DNA of 64,000 nucleotides from positions 205,680 to 269,679 of the forward strand of contig CAUYUJ010018616.1 in NCBI GenBank assembly GCA_963575745.1. Direction: 5' to 3'. The translations under genes and the position numbers were made by a program. Positions 42,890 to 51,714 of the stretch are shown here, piece after piece (position 1 is the stretch's first letter; every line of letters starts with the position of its first letter). Origin of the DNA: Prorocentrum cordatum (lineage: Eukaryota; Sar; Dinophyceae; Prorocentrales; Prorocentraceae). The notes below the pieces were generated by a model. The model did not search any database. It had not been told where the DNA came from and worked only from the letters and a program-made list of their open reading frames with translations.

Positions 42890-43400
42890 GCCCGATCCTA
42901 GGGCAATGGTGCGGACGATGACGATGACGATGATGACGATGATGGCGACGACGATGGCCCGAAGAGGCCGTGCAGAGCGCCCAGAGAGAGCCGCAAGAGA
43001 GCCCGAAGAGAGCCCCGCGTCATCGTCGTATTCGTCCTTCTCATCGTCCTCGTCTTTCTCTTCATCCTCGCGCTCCTCCTCGTTTTTGCTCTCCTCCTCC
43101 TATTCCTGGTCATAGTCCCCGCCCTCATCCTCGTCTCCCTTATCGTCCTCGTCATCTCCCTCGTCCTCGTCATCCTCCTCGTCCTCATCGTCCTGCTCCG
43201 TCCTGGCCCATGCCCCTCATCCTCTTCGTCAATTTCCTCCTCGTCCTCCTCCGCATCGTCGTCGTCGGATTCCTCCTCCTCCTCCGCTTCATCGGCCTCG
43301 AATCTCCTCCCTGCACCGTCTCCTCCTCATCACTCGCATCCTCATCCTCCTCCTCGCCGCGCGCGCGGGACCCCGAGATGGGCCCAATTAAAGGCCTGGC
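42890..43400. repeat. GAC/GAT and CTC/GTC triplet-rich region
   Basis: ATGACGATGACG at 42915-42955, then CGTCCTCGTC and CTCCTC with many interruptions to 43360. Confidence 0.85.
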
Positions 43401-43464
43401 CTCGCTCCAATAAGCCTTTCAATTCATCAGTGTTGCCCGCGCTGTCTGTTTCAGTACGCATTGT

Positions 43465-43570
43465 TTGTCCCTGAAGCTCCCTTCAGCTCTCACGGACGTC
43501 GTTGCTGAATGGGCTGGTGGGGATGCACGGCGCGTCAAGAGTTGTGGACGGCACCCTGGCTTGTGGGTGG
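43465..43570. repeat. GGGCTGGTGGGGAT module
   Basis: CTGAATGGGCTGGTGGGGATGC followed by GCGTCAAG is the terminal module seen at 29486, 32470 and 49505. In one frame the four copies read a shared Trp-(Ala/Val)-Gly-Gly. No CCAAGA array lies beside this copy. Confidence 0.6.
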
Positions 43571-43574
43571 AAGT

Positions 43575-44165
43575 AGTGGCACCATGTAAGAACTCCTTCT
43601 CCCAACCATGCAATTGCATAATATGCTTAGGCATCGTTTCGCACCGAGGGTCGCAGCCGCTCCGCAAGGACGAGTCGCGCCCTCTGTGAACAAACCCGAA
43701 GCCTTTAGCGCAGGGATCGTCGAACAGCATTCCTAAGAATATGCGGGGGGAGAAGACAGAGCTGTAACATGAGGGAGAAGGGCAAGAGAGACATGGGAGA
43801 GGGAAGGAGGATTAGCAAAGAAAATGAAATTAATGTACGAAATGGGTCCGACAGCCGGGAGACAAGAGAACCCGTGCGCTCTCCAGCCCGGACTACCTTC
43901 GACAAGGCGGTCGGACGAGGTCGGCATTGAGCGAAAGCGAGCGCCCACCCTCTTGTCGCCCGTCAAGGACTGCACGCGGGAGTCGCAAAAATATACCGAC
44001 ATCGATACTCTCCCGACCTCTCCCGGGACGCGCCCTGATCAGGAGTCCGAGACGGAGCCAGCCGTGGGAGCGGGGGGCCTACCAAGAGGCACACAAAGAC
44101 GACAACGAGGGAATGACATCGCTGTCGGCACGTCCCGCCGGCCCCCCCTCTTGGGAGCCTTGACG
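43575..44165. other. No gene recognised
   Basis: Lower GC than its neighbours and free of obvious repeats. Short open frames on both strands have no domain signature. Confidence 0.5.
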
Positions 44166-44169
44166 TCGA

Positions 44170-44815
44170 GAATTGTTTAAGAAACCGTTCGCTCTTGGGA
44201 GCCTTGGCGTTGAGAGCTTGTTACGTCACCGCTCGCTCTTGGGAGCCTTGGTGTCCAGAGATGTTTACGTTGCCACTCGCTCTTGGGAGCCTTGGTGTCG
44301 AGAATTGTTCAAGAAACCGTTCGCTCTTGGGAGCCTTGGCGTTGAGAGCTTGTTACGTCGCCGCTCGCTCTTGGGAGCCTTGGTGTCCAGAGATGTTTAC
44401 GTTGCCGCTCGCTCTTGGGAGCCTTGGTGTCGAAAAGTGTTTAAGTAACCGTTCGCTCTTGGGAGCCTTGGCGTTGAGAGCTTGTTACGTCACCGCTCGC
44501 TCTTGGGAGCCTTGGTGTCCAGAGATGTTTACGTTGCCACTCGCTCTTGGGGGCCTTGGTGTCGAGAATTGTTAAGAAACCGTTCGCTCTTGGGAGTCTT
44601 GGCGTTGAGAGCTTGTGACGTCACCGCTCGCTCTTGGGAGCCTTGGTGTCCAGAGATGTTTACGTTGCCACTCGCTCTTGGGAGCCTTGGTGTCGAGAAT
44701 TGTTTAAGAAACCGTTCGCTCTTGGGAGCCTTGGCGTTGAGAGCTTGTGACGTCACCGCTCGCTCGTGGGAGCCTTGGTGTGAAGAGCTTTTTGCGTTAC
44801 CGATCGCTATTTTAT
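44170..44815. repeat. 44-bp monomer satellite with a three-monomer higher-order repeat
   Basis: All monomers start CGCTCTTGGGAGCCTTGG. Type A ends GCTTGTTACGTCACCGCT, type B GATGTTTACGTTGCCACT, type C ATTGTTTAAGAAACCGTT. The order A-B-C repeats four times (starts at 44190, 44322, about 44454 and 44585), then A again and a diverged last unit. The 132-bp higher-order period is a multiple of three, so frames stay open. Confidence 0.97.
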
Positions 44816-44819
44816 TTGG

Positions 44820-44975
44820 CGTCTCGTGGCCTTCTTAGGGGTCCTTTGGGGGCAATGTTGGGGCCTATTTGGACTGTCTTGGCCCTCTTGGACCGTTTTG
44901 GGGCCGTTTGGGGCGCCTCCGGGGCCGTCTTGGGACGACCTTTGGGGCCTCTGGGCCGTCTTGGGCCCGTCTACG
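44820..44975. repeat. CTTGGGGCC array
   Basis: The 10-11 bp family again directly follows the 44-bp monomers. Confidence 0.75.
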
Positions 44976-44985
44976 GACAAAAATA

Positions 44986-45011
44986 CAAAAAAAAAAAAAA
45001 AAAAAAAAAAA
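44986..45011. repeat. A homopolymer of about 26 bases
   Basis: It ends the CTTGGG block. A plus-strand poly(A) at the edge of a repeat can mark reverse transcription, but no gene precedes it. Confidence 0.9.
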
Positions 45012-45079
45012 CGGGCCATGGGAGCCGCCCGGGAGCCGCTTCACTAGAACAAATACGAGGGAAACGGGCTATTAGACTT

Positions 45080-45275
45080 TGCGCCCGCGCCTCGCACCCC
45101 CCCTGGACCCCCCCTAAGAAGGGCTTCGCCCCCTACTCAACGTCACTCGCTCGTACCTCGCTCTTTCCGTCACCAGGCGCCTGCGCCTCGCACCCCCCCT
45201 GGACCCCCCATTTAGGGCTTCGCCCCCTACTCAACGCCACTCGCTCGTACCTCGCTCTTTCCGTCACCTGCTTGG
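45080..45275. repeat. Two tandem units of about 100 bp
   Basis: GCCTCGCACCCCCCCTGGAC, GGGCTTCGCCCCCTACTCAA, CACTCGCTCGTACCTCGC and CTTTCCGTCACC occur in both. The ending CTTTCCGTCACC is shared with the units at 46440-46710. Confidence 0.95.
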
Positions 45276-45549
45276 CACGGGGACGGACAGCACACTTACT
45301 GTCAGAGCGCACGAGATCGCTGGCTCGTCCGCTCTTACAGCTCTTATTGACTCCCTTCCCCTCGCTCTTGTCCTACCTCAGCCTCGGAGAGTCGCGGAGC
45401 TTTCTTTGAGCGCGTTTCTTGTTTTGGAGGGGGCGGTCGGGTCGCGTTGCGTTTTCCGCGTTTGGGCTGCCAGCTTTCCAGAACCCCGCGTTTTCCTTGC
45501 GTGGACCGCTCGTTGCCCACGCGTTGCCGCCCGTCCCTGTGCCCTGGCG

Positions 45550-46335
45550 TCAAGAACTTATTACGCCGCGGCTCTCTGTTGGGAGCTTTGGTCTTATCAG
45601 CTCGATTACGTCACCGCTCGCTCTTGGGAGCCGCGGTGCTAAGAGCCTTTGGGAGTATTTTGGGCCTCTTGGGGGGCTCTTGGGGAGCCTCGTGGGTGCC
45701 TCTTGGGGACCTTTTGGGGCTTCTCGGGGGCCTCTTGGGGCCTCCTGGGAGCTTCTGGGTGGCGGGGGGTGAAGGGACTAGGCTGCCTTTGGCCGTCTTT
45801 GGGCTCTCTTGGGGGCCTCTTGGGGCCTTCTTGGGGCCGTCCTGGGGCCGTCTTGGCGCCTCTTGGGCCGTCTTGGCGCCCTCTTGGGCCGTTTTTTGGG
45901 GCCCTCTTGGGCCTTCTTGGGGCGCTCTTAGGGGCCTCTTGGACAGTCTTGGGCGCCTCTTGGCCCGTCTTGGCGCCCTCTTGGGCTATTTGGGGGGCCT
46001 CTTGGAAACATCTTGGGCCGTCCTGGGGCGGTCTTGGGGGCCTCTTGGACCGTCTTCAACGCCATGACAGGCGAAAAGCCGTATATGCTAGAAATGCATT
46101 CCATAAGAAAATCAATGATTTTGGCCTCTTGGGGCCCTCTTGGGACGCCTCGTGGGCGCCTCCTGGGGCGTCGTGGAGTCCTCTTGGGACGTCTTCGGGC
46201 CGCCTTGGGCGGTCTTGGGCTCTCTTGGAGCGCTCTTGGGCCGTCTTGGGCGCTTCTTGGGCCGAATTGGGCCGTCTTGGGCGCCGTCTTGGCCGCTTCT
46301 TGGGCTGTCTTAGGCGCCTAAGACGGCCCAAGAAG
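45550..46335. repeat. ACGT monomers followed by a long CTTGGGGCC array
   Basis: Two or three 44-bp-type monomers (TTACGCCGCGGCTC, ATTACGTCACCGCTCGCTC) lead into about 670 bp of CTTGGGGCC units. The array is interrupted at 46055-46115 by CATGACAGGCGAAAAGCCGT and AAAATCAATGATTTTGGCC, an island related to the one near 28885. The end, 46285-46350, folds on itself (GGGCGCTTCTTGGGC against CCCAAGAAGCGCCC). Confidence 0.85.
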
Positions 46336-46439
46336 CGCCCAAGAAGCGTTCTCCGATGATGTCTCGAGCGAAACGCTGTTTTTAAGCCCCGAAGGCCGTC
46401 CTACTCGATAAAAAACGAGGCGGGAGGGCAAGTAGATCC

Positions 46440-46710
46440 GGGCCTCGCGATGCCACCCCCCTCGAACTCCCCCAAGTCCAATTTCTTCCGACTAACGGAC
46501 CGCACGCTAACGCGCGCTTTCCGTCATCCGGGCCTGGCGATGCCACCCCCCTCGAACTCCCCCAAGTCAAATTTCTTCCGACTAACGGACCGCACGCTAA
46601 CGCGCGCTTTCCGTCACCTGACCCGCCCCCGTCCACCCCCCCCTGAACCCCCCCCCTTTGGGCTGACGCCCCACCAAGAACGGAACCGCGTGACGCTCTT
46701 TCCGTCACCC
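46440..46710. repeat. Tandem units of about 98 bp ending CTTTCCGTCA
   Basis: GATGCCACCCCCCTCGAACT, CCCCCAAGTC, TTTCTTCCGACTAACGGACC and GCACGCTAACGCGCGCTTTC occur twice. A third, diverged unit ends CTCTTTCCGTCACC. Confidence 0.95.
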
Positions 46711-46768
46711 CTGTCGGCAATCAACGGGGGTTTGGGGGTCGATGCACCCCCCTCAGGCCTATCCCCGC

Positions 46769-46891
46769 CTATCGTTGCCCCTGAGCCTTGTAAATGCACT
46801 TGCTGATCCTCTTGCCCATCTCCTGAGGGTTCCAATCGTGCTCCATGTGCGCCACATCCTCGACGGCCTTCGGCACCGAGCCGGCCAGCAC
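46769..46891 (-). CDS. Terminal exon downstream of the introner
   Basis: The exon starts after CCCCTACAG| at 46891 and reads Val-Leu-Ala-Gly-Ser-Val-Pro, then Glu-Asp-Val-Ala-His-Met-Glu-His-Asp-Trp-Asn, ending Tyr-Lys-Ala-Gln-Gly-Gln-Arg and TAG at 46769. It joins in phase 0 to the exon at 47098. Composition is clearly protein-like and acidic-helical. I recognise no family. It probably ends the gene that begins with, or lies next to, the cold-shock exon. Confidence 0.7.
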   Translation of the reverse strand: MLAGSVPKAVEDVAHMEHDWNPQEMGKRISKCIYKAQGQR

Positions 46892-47097
46892 CTGTAGGGG
46901 AACAAAAAGTGACATAAACATAAAAACTCGGAGGTCCGCGCGGATTTCTCGGATCGGCGCTGGACCCCCCTCCCTGGCGCGCGTAGCGCGCAAGGGGCGG
47001 CGCCGGAGGCGCCGCCGGGGGGCCCCAGCGCCGATCCGAGAAATTCGCGCGGACCTCCGAGTTTTTATGCTTCTGCCACTTTCTGTTCCCCTATAAC
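46892..47097 (-). mobile_element. Introner: intron formed by a terminal-inverted-repeat element
   Basis: The 201-bp element (46895-47095) has arms of about 75 bp. On the plus strand the left arm starts TAGGGGAACAAAAAGTG and holds CTCGGAGGTCCGCGCG and TCGGATCGGCGCTGG. The right arm is their reverse complement, ending CACTTTCTGTTCCCCTATA. ACCTG sits directly outside at 46890-46894 and 47096-47100. On the coding strand this is CAGGT at each edge. The 5' splice site CAG|GT uses the upstream copy and the 3' CAG|GT the downstream copy, so removal restores one CAGGT. The intron is 206 bp. Related sequences occur near 26.8, 57.95 and 62.2 kb. Confidence 0.88.
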
Positions 47098-47333
47098 CTG
47101 CTGCACCCTCGCGAGCACGTCCCCGTGCTCTGCCGGCAGAGTCTGCCGCTGCCGCCCCGGGGCGTAGCCGCCCCTCCGCGTGCCGTAGGCCTCGGGCGCG
47201 GCGCGGGCGCGCCGCGCCCTCCGGCGCGAGGCGCCCCGGAGCCGCGAGCGGCCCCGGCAAGCCGGCGACTGCGCCGCGCCCAGCGGCGCCCGGGGGGGTG
47301 GCAGCACCGGCACGGGGCCCTCCAGGGCAGCTT
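47098..47333 (-). CDS. Internal exon, Arg/Ala-rich then conserved-looking tail
   Basis: Bounded by TATTAG| before 47333 and GTGCAGCAG|GT at 47098, entering in phase 1 and leaving in phase 0. The first two thirds are Pro/Ala/Arg-rich. The last part reads Tyr-Gly-Thr-Arg-Arg-Gly-Gly-Tyr, then Glu-His-Gly-Asp-Val-Leu-Ala-Arg-Val-Gln-Gln, and continues across the introner. Arg/Gly-rich linkers are common in RNA-binding proteins, which would suit an upstream cold-shock domain. The junction to that exon is not settled, because the most obvious phase-1 donor would create a stop. Confidence 0.5.
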
Positions 47334-47339
47334 CTAATA

Positions 47340-47465
47340 CATAGGGTTTTCTTGAACAAAAAAGTACGATGTTTGATGCATGACTAATCTACAAATTCAT
47401 AAGTTCCGCATTGCTTTTAATACTAGATCCCTTTATTTTCTAATACATGATCCGCACGCGGAGCA
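47340..47465 (-). other. AT-rich intron segment with short inverted ends
   Basis: About 125 bp of AT-rich sequence in a GC-rich setting. CTAATACATAGGG near 47335 and CTAATACATGATCC near 47439 repeat the same motif in direct orientation. GATCCGCACGCGGAGC at about 47449 is a near-palindrome. It probably forms most of the intron between the cold-shock exon and the next exon. Confidence 0.5.
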
Positions 47466-47765
47466 TGTATCACAAACGGCACTGTCCTGTCCAGGTGCCG
47501 CGGCAGGCAGGAGCGCCAGCTGCTGCTCTGGGCCGGCGGGGCGCACGTTCATGGCTCCGAGGCCGTTGGCGTCCTCGTAGACGAAGCAGGTGACGTGCTC
47601 GCCCACGCCGGAGACCCCGCTCGCGTCCTGCGCCGAGAAGAAGATCTTGCCGTGGTGCCTCGCCGCGAGTGGGTGGTCGAGCGCCTGCGCGGGCTGGATC
47701 CACCCGAACTTGTCCCACCAAGACGCCACGACGCCGTGGACGGCCCTCGTGGCCACCAGCACCCG
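47466..47765 (-). CDS. Cold-shock-domain protein, exon
   Basis: A 3' splice site (CCCTTACAG|) precedes 47765. The exon reads Gly-Val-Val-Ala-Ser-Trp-Trp-Asp-Lys-Phe-Gly-Trp-Ile, matching the first strands of a cold-shock domain with a KFGWI RNP-like motif. Next come Asp-His-Pro-Leu-Ala, then Gly-Lys-Ile-Phe-Phe-Ser-Ala (the second RNP-like motif), a GVGEHV turn, Phe-Val-Tyr-Glu-Asp and Gly-Leu-Gly-Ala. Such domains bind single-stranded RNA or DNA. The insertion between the two RNP motifs, with a His-Pro, and the Gly-Leu-Gly-Ala end remind me of dinoflagellate forms; that is recollection, not a search. The frame stays open to a stop at 47433, but an intron donor is likely before that. Confidence 0.8.
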
Positions 47766-47939
47766 CTGTAAGGGCCCAGCCGGCTCCGCCTCCTTCGCGC
47801 GGCGGGACGGGCCGCGGCCATCGGCGCGCCGCATGGCGCCCCGCCCCGGCCGTGGCCTCTGGCGTGGGCGCGCGCGGCGACACCTCGGCCAAAATTGCTG
47901 CAGAGAAGGGGGACGAGGAGGGAGATGGAGACACAGCCG

Positions 47940-48115
47940 GACCCAGGCCAGAGGAACAGCCTTCGAGAACATGAGACCCTCTGCCGGCCAAAGCAAGCAT
48001 AGCATCCAAGGGTACCCTCCCCAAGATGCACAAGAACATCCAACACGCACGACGAACACGAGGGCACCGTCCTCGAACCGACCTCGATCTCATGCCTCGG
48101 TCCGACTGCAGGAGG
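47940..48115. repeat. Dispersed repeat shared with 34090-34250
   Basis: CTCTGCCGGCCAAAGCA, CCCTCCCCAAGATGCACA, CATCCAACACGCACGACGAA, CGACCTCGATCTCATGCCTC and GGTCCGACTG align in order. It lies in the intron upstream of the cold-shock exon. Confidence 0.75.
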
Positions 48116-48119
48116 AGGG

Positions 48120-48685
48120 GACGAAACGGGGGAAAGTGGCCCAGCGTTGGCCAAACCCTGGCCAAACATGTCAATTCTAGCATGTCGGATGCCATCACGG
48201 CCAACGCCACCCCCCATCCTCCGAAACCGAAACACCAAAAACAACAATCAACAACGCCCCAATGCCCGACCCCAAACTGTAAATCGCAAATCCCAAACAC
48301 CAAACGCCAAACACCAAAGACCAAAGCCGCCCCAAACACCAAGTCCGAAATCCATGAAAAGCCCACTGACCACTACTCGCTGGTATCCACGCGGACAAAC
48401 ACAACACATTTGGCCATTTCCAAGCGTTGAGGTGATTACGAATTGGTCCTGCAACGAAGCGCACAATTCTCCCTCTTCCCTATGCCCCACTCTTCGTTTC
48501 CTCCGTCCCCCCCCCTCTTCCGACTGCAGGATCCGCGCCAACGCTCTGTGGCGGGCAAGGAGAAGCCACCTCCGAGAAGGGGGCGCGGCCGAAAGAGAAA
48601 GGGGCGGGTACCCGTATCGAGGGCTCGGGGCAAACATGTTTGCCGACACGTCGGCAAATTGAAGCGATCGCGTCAACATGACTGT
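48120..48685. other. No gene recognised
   Basis: 48225-48350 is A/C-rich with repeated CCAAACACC and AAATCC(C/G) words. No exon with good boundaries was seen. Confidence 0.5.
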
Positions 48686-48689
48686 TGCT

Positions 48690-49530
48690 GTTGTTGCTCG
48701 GCTCCCGACAGCAATCTGCAAATCCCACCAGCCTTTTGAAAGCGCTAGTGGTTTAGAGCGCTTCCTCTCCCGAGCCCCCTCCTTCCCCTTCGGGGAGGCG
48801 CTCACCCCTCCATATCCCATCCCCTGGACCTGGACGGGCCGCCCCGCGACCGATTAGAGCGACCAAGAAGGCCTCGGCGAGAAGGCAACAGGCATTGGTT
48901 TGTCAAAGGTGTTGTGCACATGTTGGCCTCTGGGTGGGGGGGGGGCGGGGGCATAAAAGGCCCAACCTTAGCTGATCGATCTCCTCCAAACTGGCCCCAA
49001 TATTGCCCCCAAGGCTCTCAAGGGTTCTCCCAAGACGGCCCCAAGAGGCGCCCAGGAGGCCCCAGGAGGTCCCCAAGAGGCCCCGAAGAGGCCCCAAGAG
49101 GCGCCCTAAATACTCCACGAGGCCCATGGAACCGCCAAGACGCCCCCGAGACGCCCCAATGAGACCCGAAGGAACTTTCAAAAACTCAGAGAGACATCCA
49201 GGAGGATTCGACCTTTCTGCTCGCCCTCCTCCTCCTCCTCCTCCTCCTCCTCCTCATCCTCCTCCTCCTCCTCATCCTCACCATCCGCCCGTCCCTCCTA
49301 TTCCCTCCTCCCCCTCCCCCATTCCCCTCCTCCTCCTCCTCCTCCTGCTCCTCCTGCTCCTCCTGCTCGTCCTCCTCCTCCTCCTCCTCCTCCTCCAGTT
49401 CCTCCTCCATCCTCCCCCTCTTGGGGTACGGCAACTTCCCATCCCTCTATGCCACTGCGAGCTCGTCCACGTCCCTGACCGGGGCAATTGGGATGAGCCT
49501 CGTTTCTGGATGGGCTGGTGGGGTCATTTT
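48690..49530. repeat. Composite CCAAGA element, copy 3 (shortened)
   Basis: AAATCCCACCAGCC, GTGGTTTAGAGCGC, CCCTTCGGGGAGGCG, CCCCTGGACCTGGACGGG, TTAGAGCGACC, GGCCTCGGCGAGAA, CTGATCGATCTCCTCCAAAC, a CCAAGA array (49030-49160), a CTC tract (49225-49400), then GGGGCAATTGGGATGAGCC and CGTTTCTGGATGGGCTGGTG. Against copy 1, the stretch between TTAGAGCG and GGCCTCGGCGAGAA is missing. A CTC tract also lies within copy 2. Confidence 0.7.
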
Positions 49531-49719
49531 TTCTTCGCAATCGCACCGGGATGCCGGGCGCCGTCAAGAAACGCGGCCGACTAGCAACGGCCTAAATTCC
49601 GCGGCAGGAGGGGGGAAGGAAAACACGGTGAGGAAGAAGCAAAAGCGAAGAAAGAGCAAACAGGAGGCGAGCTACGCTGTACAAAACTCACGAGCGGGAG
49701 GTGTTTCACTATTTTCGAC

Positions 49720-49840
49720 CTCTTGGGGCCCTTACCAGCCCTCGGGACTGTCAAAAAACGACTCGGGATGAAAAGCTGGATCTGGGCAAGGGGTCGAAAC
49801 CTCTGGGGGTCGAGACTTAAAAAATCATGACGTTGGGGTT
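49720..49840. repeat. GACGTCATG repeat family, copy 3 (inverted)
   Basis: GCCCTCGGGACTGTCAAAAAACGACTCGGGATG, read on the other strand, gives the CGAGTCG..GACAGTCCCGAGGGC block. CTGGGGGTCGAGACTT and AATCATGACGTTGGGG correspond to the paired ends. Confidence 0.7.
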
Positions 49841-49849
49841 ATGGGATGA

Positions 49850-50370
49850 TGATTTACCGAAGGTGTGCTCAGGCCCGTGAGGCAGCAAAGCAAATGCAGT
49901 GGTACAGGGGTGTTTGCCACGTAACGCGGAATGCGCAGGGTTGCGCGAGTGCGTGTGTGCGTGTGTGTGACGATCCCACAGACACTGACTTCTCAATGTA
50001 AATGCTCAAGCGTAACCCTCTCTACTACTTTCGGATCCGCTGATTGCTTCAACAACCGAATTGGCGGATGAACTACCTGTCGGCGTGGCCGTGCTCCCAT
50101 GCATTCGAGAACCTTACTACCCCTTTCCCTGCGTTACCCCATGTCGCTGCCCCTTTCGTCTCTTCGAATGGCTAACCTCGATAGGTCCTCAGGAGCCCTC
50201 CCAAATACATGGGAACTGAATATCTTGTCGGCGACCTCATTGACGGACTGGGGTCCCACCAATACTGGAACATGACTATTCATCCATGGGGGGAGGAGGA
50301 AGATGAGGAGGCGCAGGATGAGGAGGCTTGCTACACATCTCACACCACACCTCATTTTCCCCTCCGCCGC
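49850..50370. other. No gene recognised
   Basis: Moderate GC and few repeats. Open frames are short. Confidence 0.5.
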
Positions 50371-50374
50371 TTCC

Positions 50375-50635
50375 GTTTTAGCCACCTCCTTCGCACCTCT
50401 CAGTTCAACCTTACCTCAAGCGGCCAAGCATCGAGACCTGACGCAAACAGAAAGTGATCGCAACTGGCATTGTGCGACATCCCAAGTTCGGTTACCGTTA
50501 GAGGGAGGGCTGGCGTGGTTTGTGTGGACACGCATCGCCTCCGCCGCACGACACTACTGCGTGCCAGCAGTGTGCGAGCAACCTCCTTTGCACTCCTCAG
50601 CTGAACCCTACCTCACTTGGCCATGCAGCCGCACA
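50375..50635. repeat. Two diverged units about 195 bp apart
   Basis: CACCTCCTTCGCACCTCTCA and TTCAACCTTACCTCAAGCGG correspond to AACCTCCTTTGCACTCCTCA and GCTGAACCCTACCTCACTTGG. Confidence 0.65.
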
Positions 50636-50849
50636 TGTCGCCAACAGATGATGATCGCAGTCTGCAGTTCTGCGGCATCCATCTGCGCATTCGATCCGCT
50701 TCACCTCACAGCTGCAAATCCTGGCACGGATGCCAGACTCGCTGGAGCCACCAAGGCCCACGGGTCTCCCACCTTCTCCACACAGCGGCGGCTACGAACT
50801 TGCTCCACGAAGCCCAACAATCACTACTCGTGTCCATCTTTCCTCGTAA

Positions 50850-51298
50850 ATCTTGTGAGGCCGCGGGCGCCACGGCGCCTCCTGCCGCGAGAGGAGGGGC
50901 GGCCGCGGCGGCCAAGCCGCCAGCCCTGGTGGGGCCGCCGCGCCTGGGTGGCAGCAGGCGAACTCGGCTGCGGCATCGGCCGCGGCGGCTGCCAAGCAAG
51001 CGGCCTTGCTGGCGGCCGGCGGCGCCCGCCCGAAGCGGTAGGCCGCCTCTGGCGCGATCCCGGGCGGCGGTGGCCGGCGCGCGGCAGCGAAGCGCACCGC
51101 CGCGAAGTCGAGCCCCGCCGCCAGCGGCCGCTCCGCGTAGACCATGTCGTCGGGCGCCACTGTGCGCACGTCACTCGTGAGCGCCAATCGGCCCACGACC
51201 TCCCTTGGGTGGAAGAGCGGCGCGCCGCCCACGTTGTAGACCCAAGCCCACGCCTCCGCCATCTGCAGCAGCAGCGAGAGCGAGGGGAGCAGCACGAC
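50850..51298 (-). CDS. Candidate exon, uncharacterised protein
   Basis: CTCAG| precedes 51298, and the frame reads a Leu-rich start (Val-Val-Leu-Leu-Pro-Ser-Leu-Ser), then Met-Ala-Glu-Ala-Trp-Ala-Trp-Val-Tyr-Asn-Val-Gly-Gly. Next come Phe-His-Pro-Arg-Glu-Val-Val-Gly-Arg-Leu, Asp-Asp-Met-Val-Tyr-Ala-Glu-Arg-Pro and Tyr-Arg-Phe-Gly-Arg. This globular stretch ends near 51030. The remaining Ala-rich part may be coding or intronic. Another minus-strand frame upstream (51420-51330) reads a hydrophobic helix and may be the previous exon. No family is recognised. Confidence 0.5.
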
Positions 51299-51714
51299 CT
51301 GAGGGAGCGGCGGCCGCCGCGGGAGAGGCGGCGGGAAGGGAGGGCTTCGCGTTGGCGGTGAAGCGGAGCGGGCCGAAGACGCGCAGCAGGACAAGGACGC
51401 CCAATGCTCCCATGGAGGCCCACGCCAGCGACGCGCCGGCGCAGGCCGGTGACACGGTCGTCGCCCCCGCCGTCGCCCCCTGGGCACGGCGGGCAGGCCG
51501 GCACGCGGGGCAGGCAGGGACGCGTGAGGCGGGACAGCGCGAGATCCAGGCCTGCAGCGCGGGCACTCCCCAGCGATCCACCAGGTTCAGGATTTTCCTC
51601 AGGAGGCCGAGCCAAGCCAGGCACCGCGGCCCCACTGCGGCTCCAGCTCGAGAGCCGGACGCTGCGGTATGCAAGCATTCGGCCTCTCACCCCCCCGTTC
51701 GGCATTAAAATTCG

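Noticed and set aside
44985-45012. Poly(A) tail of a processed retrogene
   Set aside because: No coding or gene-like sequence lies directly before it, only the CTTGGG array.
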